55,995 nt of DNA, from contig JAFNXN010000015.1 in assembly GCA_017379015.1 (NCBI GenBank), positions 1-55,995 on the forward strand, in the 5' to 3' direction. This DNA comes from Alistipes sp. Its GTDB lineage: Bacteria > Bacteroidota > Bacteroidia > Bacteroidales > Rikenellaceae. Positions 1 through 8,284 of the stretch are shown piece by piece; within the stretch, counting starts at the first letter, position 1; each line of letters starts with the position of its first letter. The notes under the pieces are model-generated. The model was not told the DNA's origin. It saw only the letters and a list, made by a program, of their open reading frames with translations, and ran no database searches. A program made the translations under genes and the position numbers.

Positions 1-126
1 AACAGAGACAACAGAGACAACAGAGACAACAGAGACAACAGAGACAACAGAGACAACAGAGACAACAGAGACAACAGAGATAGCAGAGATAGCAGAGACA
101 GCAGAGACAGCAGAGACAGCAGAGAG
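1..126. repeat. 9-bp minisatellite (AACAGAGAC)
   Basis: Fourteen head-to-tail 9-bp units fill this stretch. Units 1-8 are exact AACAGAGAC. The later ones drift to AACAGAGAT, AGCAGAGAT, AGCAGAGAC and AGCAGAGAG before an A-rich tail. The period is a multiple of three, so a tract read in frame would encode an Asn-Arg-Asp-type tripeptide, but no start codon is seen. The array begins at the first base of the window, so its true length is unknown. Confidence 0.97.
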
Positions 127-418
127 AGAAAAAAACAACAACAAAATATGATGCTCGACTTCGTTCTCGTCTCTCTCGTCCCTTTCGTCTCTTTACCCTC
201 TCTTAGTCATTGCGAGAGCCGTTAGGCTCGTGGCAATCTCATCCTAAGCGCGCTAACGAGGAGATTCCCACGGTCGCTAAAGCTCCCTCGGACAGTCTGC
301 TCTCTGTTCTCCCTCTCGCCCCTCTCGCCCCTCTCGTCCCTCTCGTCCTTTTTTCCGTATTAAAATTGGTACTTAGAGATTTATTGCTTATCTTCGCGTA
401 AACATAAAATAGTTGTTA
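127..418. other. gene-free leader with pyrimidine-rich 9-bp repeats
   Basis: No credible gene is seen here. A short open frame at 210-401 is a by-product of repeats and gives a Leu-Ala-Pro/Leu-Val-Pro peptide. 168-200 is a degenerate CTCGTCTCT-like pyrimidine tract. 313-348 is four exact-length units, two CTCTCGCCC and two CTCTCGTCC. These tracts are purine-rich on the other strand, so they lie inverted to the array at 1-126. The four-helix gene begins about 70 bp after the last unit. Confidence 0.75.
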
Positions 419-970
419 ATGACAGGTGATCGTAACAAAATAATTTGGAACTCAAACTACGAAAAACTCCTCTGCTATCAAAAGGCTGTTGTGATTTATG
501 ACCTCACCTACCACTTTTGTAATCGCTATATCGACAAGCGCGACAGAACATTTGATCAGATGATACAGGCGGCACGATCTGGAAAACAAAATATCGTTGA
601 GGGACACGCTGATATGGCAACATCAAAAGAGAGCGGCATTAGGCTATTTAATATTGCAAGAGGCAGTCTTTTAGAGTTGCTTGAGGATTATAAGGACTAT
701 CTGCGTGTACACAACATGCGACAATGGGAAGATTACTCTGAAGAGGCAGTGATGATGGCTAAATTGGGAATAGAGCATAATGATCCAAAGTACTTTATAA
801 AGCTTACGGAGACCCGCACTGACAGCATTGTGGCAAATATGACCATAGTACTTATTAGGCAGGCGATATCTCTAACCACGAAATACTTAGATCGTGTATG
901 CGATAATTTCTCAAAAGAGGGTGGCTTCCGCGAGCAGATGACAGCCATTAGACTCAAGAGCCGAGGATAA
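419..970 (+). CDS. four-helix-bundle protein (S23/IVS family)
   Basis: The 183-residue product matches the four-helix-bundle family first known from proteins encoded in 23S rRNA intervening sequences. Family hallmarks visible are the start LLCYQKAVVIYDLTYHFC, a QMIQAARSGKQNIVEGH segment near residues 45-62, then amphipathic helices and a C-terminal helical extension. The ATG at 419 is preferred over a TTG two codons upstream. The family resembles the accessory Avd proteins of diversity-generating retroelements, but no reverse transcriptase or template repeat is in the window. The gene stands alone between minisatellites and a strong terminator. Its biochemical role is unknown; nucleic-acid binding is an inference. 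Confidence 0.8.
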   Translation: MTGDRNKIIWNSNYEKLLCYQKAVVIYDLTYHFCNRYIDKRDRTFDQMIQAARSGKQNIVEGHADMATSKESGIRLFNIARGSLLELLEDYKDYLRVHNMRQWEDYSEEAVMMAKLGIEHNDPKYFIKLTETRTDSIVANMTIVLIRQAISLTTKYLDRVCDNFSKEGGFREQMTAIRLKSRG

Positions 971-986
971 CAACCACATGTGACTT

Positions 987-1021
987 TCGGAGCTTCCTTT
1001 TCGGGAGCTCCGATTTTTTTT
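987..1021 (+). terminator. rho-independent terminator after the four-helix gene
   Basis: An 11-bp stem (TCGGAGCTTCC pairing GGGAGCTCCGA with one G-T pair), a loop of about 5 nt and eight T residues. Confidence 0.9.
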
Positions 1022-1053
1022 GCTTATCGCAGTAGCATTTGTATAAATTGTTA

Positions 1054-1061
1054 TATCTTTG
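1054..1061 (+). promoter_or_regulatory. -7 box for the BACON operon
   Basis: TATCTTTG matches the Bacteroidota -7 consensus TAnnTTTG. It lies 82 bp before the first BACON gene. No well-spaced TTTG -33 box is seen. Confidence 0.5.
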
Positions 1062-1143
1062 TAATGTGAGAATTGTTTTTAGATGCAAAGCATCGACCTG
1101 CATATTGTAGTTATTGCGAAGAAGATAAAACTAAATAACAAAA

Positions 1144-2577
1144 ATGAGAAAGCTAGTGCTTGCACTATGTGCGCTTGTCATGCTCGCAGCAGCATGCCGA
1201 AGAGAAGAGGGAGGATCTACCTACCCTAATGAACCTAATCTTACACTTACATCCGACTCTGTAGCCGAGTTCGAGGCAGAGGGCGGCAGAGGTGTCATAA
1301 GCTACACATACAATAGCGGTAACGTCGTGGGCGACAACAACTTCAACGTAGAGATCGAACTGCTACAGATAGCATGTAATGCCGAGTGGATAGATATTGC
1401 CAAGGAGGTAGCACCACTGGGCGAGCTATCGTACTACGTAGCCAAGAACAAGACAACAGAGCCTCGCGAGACAACAATAAAGGCATCGATAAACAACCTA
1501 TCGTTCGAGGTGACAGTGCGACAGAGTGCCGGCGAGCCAGCGTCAGAGATCGTAGGCTGGGGCATCGTAGGCACGATGAACGACTGGGATGTCGAGCAGC
1601 CACTGATGCTTACCGAGCAAGGTGACTACTATGGCATCAAGAGCATGAAACTAAGTGCTACGGACAGATTTAAGTTTGTCAAGAATGGCGACAACGCCCT
1701 AAACCGTGGTGGCAACGGTCTGGCAGCTGAGCCCGACCACCTCTACCCCGCGCAGCAATGGGGCAGCGACATCCACGTGAGCACCGACGGCACCTACGAC
1801 ATCTACCTCAGCGCAAAGGAGAATGCATACTACATCATGAGCGAGGGCAAGAGCCCCGCAGAGGCTATCGAGCCACTTGCCCCAGGCGAGAAGCTATACG
1901 AGGTGCGTGGCAACATCGAGGGTGACAAGGTGCGCATGGTGGAGGAGAGAAGATACATGGTAGCCAAGGAGGTGAAGTTCACCGAGGATGTAGCAAACTT
2001 CATTATAAGCATCAACGAAGACCAGGAGGTCTACGGAGCTCAGCACGACAGCACCTACAACGTAGATGAGGAGATCACACTATCGTCAACCTCTGAGCGA
2101 GAGATCATCGCTAACGTGGAGGCTGGCGTAAGCTACGACATCTGCCTACATAAGGAGCGCAAAAGCCTATGGATAATGCCCTCAGGCTCACGTCCATTCT
2201 TCTGGGAGAGTGTCACAGGCGTTGCCTTCAGCACAACCAACTTCGCCATATTCCTTGAGAGCGAGGACCTCGACCTATACTTCGACTTTAATTGCGCATC
2301 ACCTGCACTTGACCGCATAATACCCGAGGGAACATACTATGTTGATAACGAGAATGATGGTGGCAACAACTTCAACCTCGAAGCAGAGTATCATCTACGT
2401 ATACAGGGTATTAAGACCCACCTCAAGGATGGCACGATGACCATCAAGCATATCGCAGGAGGCTACGACATAGCGATCAACGTAAGTAGCATCCTCAACC
2501 ACCAGATAGATGTACGATACGTAGGTCCTATCGGCGAGAAGCCACTGATGGGCAACCCTATCACAAACCCAGAATAA
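1144..2577 (+). CDS. BACON-domain lipoprotein with SusE/SusF-like region
   Basis: A 477-residue predicted outer-membrane lipoprotein. The signal peptide ends in the lipobox LAAAC (Cys18). Residues about 30-130 form a BACON domain (acidic start, AEWIDI and a TVRQSAG end strand). The following region, opening with GWGIVGTMNDWD, looks like the starch-binding-type modules of SusE/SusF proteins, and a second module with similar spacing follows. Known relatives bind glycans or mucin at the cell surface. It is first of three co-directional lipoprotein genes separated by 19 and 35 bp. No SusC/SusD pair or glycosidase adjoins, so the ligand cannot be inferred. Confidence 0.8.
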   Translation: MRKLVLALCALVMLAAACRREEGGSTYPNEPNLTLTSDSVAEFEAEGGRGVISYTYNSGNVVGDNNFNVEIELLQIACNAEWIDIAKEVAPLGELSYYVAKNKTTEPRETTIKASINNLSFEVTVRQSAGEPASEIVGWGIVGTMNDWDVEQPLMLTEQGDYYGIKSMKLSATDRFKFVKNGDNALNRGGNGLAAEPDHLYPAQQWGSDIHVSTDGTYDIYLSAKENAYYIMSEGKSPAEAIEPLAPGEKLYEVRGNIEGDKVRMVEERRYMVAKEVKFTEDVANFIISINEDQEVYGAQHDSTYNVDEEITLSSTSEREIIANVEAGVSYDICLHKERKSLWIMPSGSRPFFWESVTGVAFSTTNFAIFLESEDLDLYFDFNCASPALDRIIPEGTYYVDNENDGGNNFNLEAEYHLRIQGIKTHLKDGTMTIKHIAGGYDIAINVSSILNHQIDVRYVGPIGEKPLMGNPITNPE

Positions 2578-2596
2578 ATAGATAAGAACCATAGCC

Positions 2597-4264
2597 ATGA
2601 GAAGACTACTATCATTATTGAGCATTATAGCTCTCGTTGCCACATCGTGCGACACGACGGAGCAGACTCCAATGCCAAACGCCCCAGCACCAGTGATCAG
2701 CACAGCAGAGTCTGGCATCATCACCGTACCGGCAGCCGGCGGCGAGGTTAAGCTAGACTACCAGATAATCAACCCTACGGAGGGTGTGGAGCTGGAGGTG
2801 ACTGCCTCGGAGAGTTGGATTAGCGACATTACAACTGACGATACAACGATCACCTTCAACGTTGAGCGTAACAACGACGTGCAGCGCGTAGGCATCTTAA
2901 CACTTCACTACGAGGGTGCCGAGGAGCTATCGCTCGCCATACAGCAGAACGAGGCTCTCGCCTCGGGCGACGTACGCCTCACGATAACCTCCGAGCGCAA
3001 GACAACGTTCGAGGCGGAGGGTGGCAAGGGCGAGATTAGCTACCTACTCGAGTGCGACGAGGAGGGTGCTATGCCAGAGGTAAAGTCGGACGTAGAGTGG
3101 GTTATTGTAGACTCTGTGGACGACAAGACTATAAGCTACAGCGTTCTTCAAAACCAGGTCGAGCAACGACGTACAGGACACATAAAGCTCCAATATGCAG
3201 GTAAATCTGCCGAGGTAACCATCGACCAGAAGGCTGCCGAGCATATCCCTGTGCTCACCGCCAACGCATCGATGATTCGCACAGGTGAGAGCATCACCTT
3301 CAACGTAAGCTATGCAGGCGAGGATGTGACCACCGAGGCGACAATCTACGACTACTACACCAAGACAGAGGTCACAAACCCCTACACCCCTACTGAGTCT
3401 GCCGAGCGCGTGTTCTACGCTACGTACAACAACCGTACATCGAAGGTGCTAACCATACATGTTATCTCGGAGCACATGCCTAGCACCCCCGAAGACCCTG
3501 CACCCGAGCGTTACGACTTCAACCAGCGCATGCTCATCGTAGACCACACAGGCGTAGGATGCGGATACTGCCCCGACATGAAGTTCATGCTCAAGAATCT
3601 CGAGGGCAGAGAGGACTATGCTCATAAGTTCAACATCGTCTACTCATACTCCTTCTCGCAGAGCGAGATATGCTACTCGTCGGCAGCCAAGACCTTCTGG
3701 AACTACTACAAGGAGGTGTGCAGCACAAGCTATATGCAACTTACGGGCTACCCCAATGCTACATTTAACTTCTGTCGCGACTTTGCTGCATCGCCCGGAT
3801 ATGTGGCATCGCAGATCGACGAGTATTGGGATGCTAACCCTACGGCATCAGTAGCCCTAGCAGCAAACATCCACGACAACAAATTCCTAGTTAATGTCGA
3901 GGTGAAGAGCTCAGTGGCTCAGAACATACACCTCGCACTATGGGTGCTCGAGGATGACATCTACGCTAGACAGTCGGGAGGCTACGAGGAGTGGATGCAC
4001 ACGCACCATAGCGTCTTGCGCGACTGCCTCACAGGGGCATCAAAGAGCGACATCTCGGGAATTGAGTTTGGATACGTGCAGGCAAATAGCACGCTGAGCA
4101 AGACGCTCGAGTTCGACCTATTCAAGGCTAGCTCGTGGGATAGCAGCAACTTCAAACTTATAGCAGTGATCTCGTCACCTAACGAGGAGTTTGACAACCG
4201 CTACGAGGTGATCGACACGGCAATGTGCGAAATAGGCGGCACGGCACTTCACGACTACAAGTAA
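2597..4264 (+). CDS. two-BACON lipoprotein with Omp28/thioredoxin-like C-terminus
   Basis: A 555-residue lipoprotein (lipobox VATSC, Cys18). Two BACON repeats occupy about residues 30-120 and 125-215, each ending in an AIQQNE or TIDQKA strand. An Ig-like segment of about 85 residues follows. The C-terminal half begins with MLIVDHTGVGCGYCPDMK, the CxxC signature of Omp28-related proteins with a thioredoxin-like fold. The family is surface or periplasmic in Bacteroidota. A redox role is suggested by the CGYC pair but is unproven. It lies in the middle of the BACON operon, so the three products may form one surface assembly. Confidence 0.8.
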   Translation: MRRLLSLLSIIALVATSCDTTEQTPMPNAPAPVISTAESGIITVPAAGGEVKLDYQIINPTEGVELEVTASESWISDITTDDTTITFNVERNNDVQRVGILTLHYEGAEELSLAIQQNEALASGDVRLTITSERKTTFEAEGGKGEISYLLECDEEGAMPEVKSDVEWVIVDSVDDKTISYSVLQNQVEQRRTGHIKLQYAGKSAEVTIDQKAAEHIPVLTANASMIRTGESITFNVSYAGEDVTTEATIYDYYTKTEVTNPYTPTESAERVFYATYNNRTSKVLTIHVISEHMPSTPEDPAPERYDFNQRMLIVDHTGVGCGYCPDMKFMLKNLEGREDYAHKFNIVYSYSFSQSEICYSSAAKTFWNYYKEVCSTSYMQLTGYPNATFNFCRDFAASPGYVASQIDEYWDANPTASVALAANIHDNKFLVNVEVKSSVAQNIHLALWVLEDDIYARQSGGYEEWMHTHHSVLRDCLTGASKSDISGIEFGYVQANSTLSKTLEFDLFKASSWDSSNFKLIAVISSPNEEFDNRYEVIDTAMCEIGGTALHDYK

Positions 4265-4299
4265 ACATCGCAAAACCTTAAAACTAAATAGACAACAAA

Positions 4300-5631
4300 A
4301 TGAAAAAACTATTTGCAGTGTTCGCACTTCTAGCGGCTACACTTACCGCTTGCGAGCAGGACAAACCAGAGGTAAACACAGACAACCTCAAGCTAAAACG
4401 AACCTCATCATCAGTAATCTCATTTGGCACGGATGGTGGCGAGGGTGTAATCACCTACGAGCTTGTAGAGCCCGAGAGTGAGGCTACACGTAGCACCGCC
4501 CCAGCAATCCCCGAGGCTACAACTACCGCAGAGTGGATCACAGACCTTACGGTGAAGAAGAGCGACAACAAGGTGACATTTAACGTAGCGTCGAATAGTG
4601 GCAACAATGCACGCGAGGCAACAATCAAGGTATCGTATAACGACTCTAGCTTCTTAGTGATGGTAATGCAGGAGGGCAGAATAAATGCCGACAAGACATT
4701 CACCGCAACACACGTAGGAGGCACATACTACGGTAAGCTTCAGTCTCGTGGCTACGACTACTTTGTAATCCTATCGAATATGCAGCCAGAGTCGATCACC
4801 TCTATCCCATTTGGTGCTACGGAGTATCGCTTCGACATCTACGCGGAGCGTGGTGCGCAGTTTGACGCAGCACGTCGCGTTCCTGTTGGCACATATACCC
4901 TCGACCATGGACGTTCGGGCGAGCCAGGAACAATCGATGGCTACAGGGATTGCAGCTACTTCCATGACACTACAGCGGGTGGCGAAAGCATCCCATACAA
5001 GAGTGGTACACTCACCGTTACCGAGGATAGCATCATCGCCGACATCACTCTTCTAAATGGCGAGACCCACCACGTAGAGTACCACGGCGACTGCATCATG
5101 GAGGACTACACAGAGCCTACCTATGCCGATGTCTACCCTGTGAGCCAGTACACCTCGGACATCACATTCGATGTTAAGGGTGGTGAGCTTATGCCTATCT
5201 TCCGTGGCAACTGGTACGATAGCGAGAGCGACGTATGGTTTGTACACATGATCGAGCAGCGCAACGGCTTCATGGGCGTCTATCTTCTCTTCGACTTCCT
5301 CGTGCCACGCTCAAATGGCGGCTATGCAAATAAGGATGGCTTCGTAGGCGAATATACATTGCTTGATCCATCTGCTGAGTCGTGGGACTACACCTTCCCA
5401 GCAGGTCGTCTTCGCGATGACTCAATGCAGCTTCACGCATGGTACGCTAAGTGCGAAAATGGTCAGCTCGACATGTCGAAGGCAGCACCTGTTACCGATG
5501 GAACAATCAAGGTTGAGAAGGATGGCAATGAGTACGTCCTTACCGTTAACGGCAAGGACGACAACGGCAACAACATCAAGGGTACGTTCCGTGGCGTTGC
5601 AAATACTTTCGACAATCAGGCACACGACTAA
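4300..5631 (+). CDS. BACON-domain lipoprotein of unknown function
   Basis: A 443-residue lipoprotein with lipobox TLTAC (Cys18) followed by acidic residues. The N-terminal BACON domain (about residues 30-128) ends with SFLVMVMQEG. The remaining 300 residues, about 140 to 443, are beta-rich with two similar halves (one near KLQSRGYDYFVILSN, another near NWYDSESDVWFVHMI) and match no family I can name. It is the last gene of the operon and is followed by a perfect terminator. A frame continuing into the downstream peptidase in another phase is spurious. Confidence 0.75.
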   Translation: MKKLFAVFALLAATLTACEQDKPEVNTDNLKLKRTSSSVISFGTDGGEGVITYELVEPESEATRSTAPAIPEATTTAEWITDLTVKKSDNKVTFNVASNSGNNAREATIKVSYNDSSFLVMVMQEGRINADKTFTATHVGGTYYGKLQSRGYDYFVILSNMQPESITSIPFGATEYRFDIYAERGAQFDAARRVPVGTYTLDHGRSGEPGTIDGYRDCSYFHDTTAGGESIPYKSGTLTVTEDSIIADITLLNGETHHVEYHGDCIMEDYTEPTYADVYPVSQYTSDITFDVKGGELMPIFRGNWYDSESDVWFVHMIEQRNGFMGVYLLFDFLVPRSNGGYANKDGFVGEYTLLDPSAESWDYTFPAGRLRDDSMQLHAWYAKCENGQLDMSKAAPVTDGTIKVEKDGNEYVLTVNGKDDNGNNIKGTFRGVANTFDNQAHD

Positions 5632-5652
5632 TGGTCTAGATATTCTGGTTTT

Positions 5653-5684
5653 AAGGCGTTTCGTTTGCTCGAAACGCCTTTTTT
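5653..5684 (+). terminator. terminator of the BACON operon
   Basis: A perfect 11-bp stem (AAGGCGTTTCG with CGAAACGCCTT), a 6-nt loop TTTGCT and a T run. The loop TTTG doubles as the -33 box of the next promoter. Confidence 0.92.
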
Positions 5685-5695
5685 GTCTACCTTTG
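5664..5695 (+). promoter_or_regulatory. promoter of the M1 peptidase gene
   Basis: TTTG at 5664-5667 and TACCTTTG at 5688-5695, spaced 20 nt, fit the Bacteroidota consensus. It overlaps the preceding terminator and lies 33 bp before the ATG. Confidence 0.7.
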
Positions 5696-5728
5696 CATAA
5701 AATAATAGTTTCACCTAACATAACGACT

Positions 5729-8284
5729 ATGCGACTACGACACACACTTATAGCCTTGGCCCTCGTGATCACCTCGTGTGCATCGCCAAACTCCAATCCC
5801 GAAGAGCGTTATCTCGACACAGGCATTAGCCGCGAGCTGGCTGAGTGGCGCAAAGCGACGATAGATAGCGTGGAGTACACCCTACTATTCGACCTTGTGG
5901 CAAACAAGGGTGTGGCGACAATAAATTTTCAACTCGTTGCGCCTCAAGATGTCATCATCGACTTTCGCAATACCGAGCTTATAACAGATGTTAAACTAAG
6001 CAACCATTCTGGCACGACGGAGTATAGTCTGCAAAACGAGCATATTGTACTTCCCAAGCATCTGACTACTGCTGGCAATCAGGCTGTTACCATACTCTTC
6101 GACGTTGACAACCAGTCGCTTAACCGTCGCGAGGAGTTCCTATACACGCTCCTAGTTCCCGAGCGCGCCAGAACTCTATTCCCCTCGTTCGACCAGCCCG
6201 ACATGAAGGCGTGCTACAAGCTAAGCCTCGCAATACCCAAGGAGTGGGATGCCGTATCGAACACCCCAGCAACCACACTCGACGAAGCGTCAGAGCGTTA
6301 CAACACCGAGTTTGGACACACACTCCCCGACAACATGAAGATCGTAAGCTTTGAACCCACAGAGCCACTTAGCACCTATCTATTCTCGTTCGTGGCGGGT
6401 GAGTTCGAGAGGCGTACCTACGACGATGGTCGCCACAGCTTCTCGGCATACTACCGCGAGAGCGACCCTAAGCGACTTGAGCAGCTCGACGAGATATTTA
6501 TGGAGGTTGCCTCAGCACTAGACTGGCTTGAGGAGTACACAGGCATCAAATACCCATTTGCCAAGTACGACTTTGTCATCCTCCCAGGATTTCAGTATGG
6601 CGGCATGGAGCATACGGGTGCTACACTCTACAACGACACGCAGATGTTCCTCTCGGAGCAGCCCACGCTCGACGAGCGTCTACGTCGCACACAGCTCATC
6701 ACCCACGAGACGGCGCACATGTGGTTTGGCGACTATGTGACGATGCGCTGGTTCGACGATGTGTGGACCAAAGAGGTCTTTGCCAACTACTTCGCAGCAC
6801 GCATGGCAGAGCCACTATACCCTGAGGTCAACCACAGCCTAAACCGTCTTAAGACATATACACAGGCAGCTCTAAGCGAGGATCGCACCATGGGAAGCAC
6901 CTCGATACGCCAAGAGCTCGACAACCTACGCAACGCAGGACTCATCTACGGTCAGACCATCTACAACAAGGCGCCCATCGTGATGGACAAGCTCGTGGAG
7001 ATTATGGGCGAGGAGGCATTCCGCCGCGGCATTCAGGAGTATCTCACCACATACGCCTATGGCAATGCTACGTGGGATGAGCTTATTGCCATACTCGATC
7101 GCCTCACGGACGAGGATCTGGCATCGTTTAGCGACGTGTGGGTAAACCGCCGTGGTATGCCACACATCGTCCTACATCGCGAGGGCGACACCCTTCTTAT
7201 TGAGGATAGCGACCCACTAGGTCGTGGGCTTCACTGGCCACAGAGCTTTAGGCTAACGGCAGTGACATCGTCGGGCGAGAGCGTAGATCTAGACGTTAGA
7301 CTTAACGGCGAGCCAATTGAACTAACACTGCCTCAATCAACGAGTTACATAATACCAAATAGCGACGGACGCGGCTACGGACTATTTATCACGGACGATG
7401 ATAATGTGGAGCAGCTTCTTGACACATGGCACACAATCGAGAGTGAGATTGCACGCGAAGCTACGGTGATGAACCTCAACGAAAACTATCTTCACGGCAA
7501 GATAGATGCCACCAAGTGGCTATGCTCGCTTGTAGGCGGAATAAGAGTAGAGCAAAATGCTTTGATAGCATCTTCTTTATGTTCATATCTCGCTGAGCCG
7601 CTACATCTTACCGCTGATCATGCAGCAGAGAAAGAGCTATATGCGCTCGCCTCGACACACCCACTACGATCATGCCAACAGCAGCTCCTACGCCTACTCA
7701 CAACAACTGCCTCAAGCGACGAGGTGTGCGACGCGCTATACGATATATGGCACGAGGCAAACCATCCGCTGCTCAACATCAATGACTACATGACCCTAGC
7801 CTACGAGCTATCGCTACGCTACCCAGAACTATACGACAAGATCCGCACAACACAGCTTGAGCGCATAGCTGATAAGGAGCGACGACGCAGGTTTGAATAT
7901 ATCATTAGATCAGTGAACCCCGACACGGCAAGTCGTGATGCACTATTCGAGGAGCTGCTAGAGCCCGAAAACCGCCGCATTGAGCCATGGGCAGCCACGG
8001 CACTCAGCTATCTAAACCACCATAGCTTTGCCGACCACGCCGTGCGATACATACGCCGAGGATTGGAGGAGCTGCTTGAAGTGCAACGCACAGGCGACAT
8101 ATTCTTCCCTCGCAACTGGGTAGGAGCACTGCTCGGCAACCATCGCTCAATAGAGGCATACGAAGAGGTGGAGCGTTTCCTTAGAGAAAACCCCGATTAT
8201 CAACCTCTTATGCGAAATAAGATTTTGCAGGCAGCCAACCCGCTTCAGAGAGCTATCGCGACTCGCAATACTCACGAGCAATAG
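5729..8284 (+). CDS. M1 family zinc aminopeptidase, lipoprotein
   Basis: An 851-residue M1 (gluzincin) peptidase that should trim N-terminal residues from peptides in the periplasm or at the outer membrane. The zinc site is intact: H326-E327-x-x-H330 in the motif HETAHMWFGD, with a third ligand at E349 (TKEVFANYF). A GGMEH variant of the exopeptidase motif lies near 291-295. The ATG at 5729 is chosen because it gives a clean lipoprotein signal (VITSC) and lies just after a good promoter. An upstream in-frame ATG would place 122 residues over the preceding gene, terminator and promoter. Its 3' end overlaps the convergent glycerate kinase gene by 32 bp. Confidence 0.93.
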   Translation: MRLRHTLIALALVITSCASPNSNPEERYLDTGISRELAEWRKATIDSVEYTLLFDLVANKGVATINFQLVAPQDVIIDFRNTELITDVKLSNHSGTTEYSLQNEHIVLPKHLTTAGNQAVTILFDVDNQSLNRREEFLYTLLVPERARTLFPSFDQPDMKACYKLSLAIPKEWDAVSNTPATTLDEASERYNTEFGHTLPDNMKIVSFEPTEPLSTYLFSFVAGEFERRTYDDGRHSFSAYYRESDPKRLEQLDEIFMEVASALDWLEEYTGIKYPFAKYDFVILPGFQYGGMEHTGATLYNDTQMFLSEQPTLDERLRRTQLITHETAHMWFGDYVTMRWFDDVWTKEVFANYFAARMAEPLYPEVNHSLNRLKTYTQAALSEDRTMGSTSIRQELDNLRNAGLIYGQTIYNKAPIVMDKLVEIMGEEAFRRGIQEYLTTYAYGNATWDELIAILDRLTDEDLASFSDVWVNRRGMPHIVLHREGDTLLIEDSDPLGRGLHWPQSFRLTAVTSSGESVDLDVRLNGEPIELTLPQSTSYIIPNSDGRGYGLFITDDDNVEQLLDTWHTIESEIAREATVMNLNENYLHGKIDATKWLCSLVGGIRVEQNALIASSLCSYLAEPLHLTADHAAEKELYALASTHPLRSCQQQLLRLLTTTASSDEVCDALYDIWHEANHPLLNINDYMTLAYELSLRYPELYDKIRTTQLERIADKERRRRFEYIIRSVNPDTASRDALFEELLEPENRRIEPWAATALSYLNHHSFADHAVRYIRRGLEELLEVQRTGDIFFPRNWVGALLGNHRSIEAYEEVERFLRENPDYQPLMRNKILQAANPLQRAIATRNTHEQ

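Noticed and set aside
210-401. Open frame of 63 codons between the minisatellites
   Set aside because: It is produced by pyrimidine-rich 9-bp repeats (Leu-Ala-Pro-type peptide) and has no family signal.
413-970. Diversity-generating retroelement accessory gene
   Set aside because: The four-helix fold resembles Avd, but no reverse transcriptase or template/variable repeats lie in the window.
5363-5728. N-terminal extension of the M1 peptidase
   Set aside because: It lies over another gene, a terminator and a promoter; the ATG at 5729 gives a clean lipoprotein signal.
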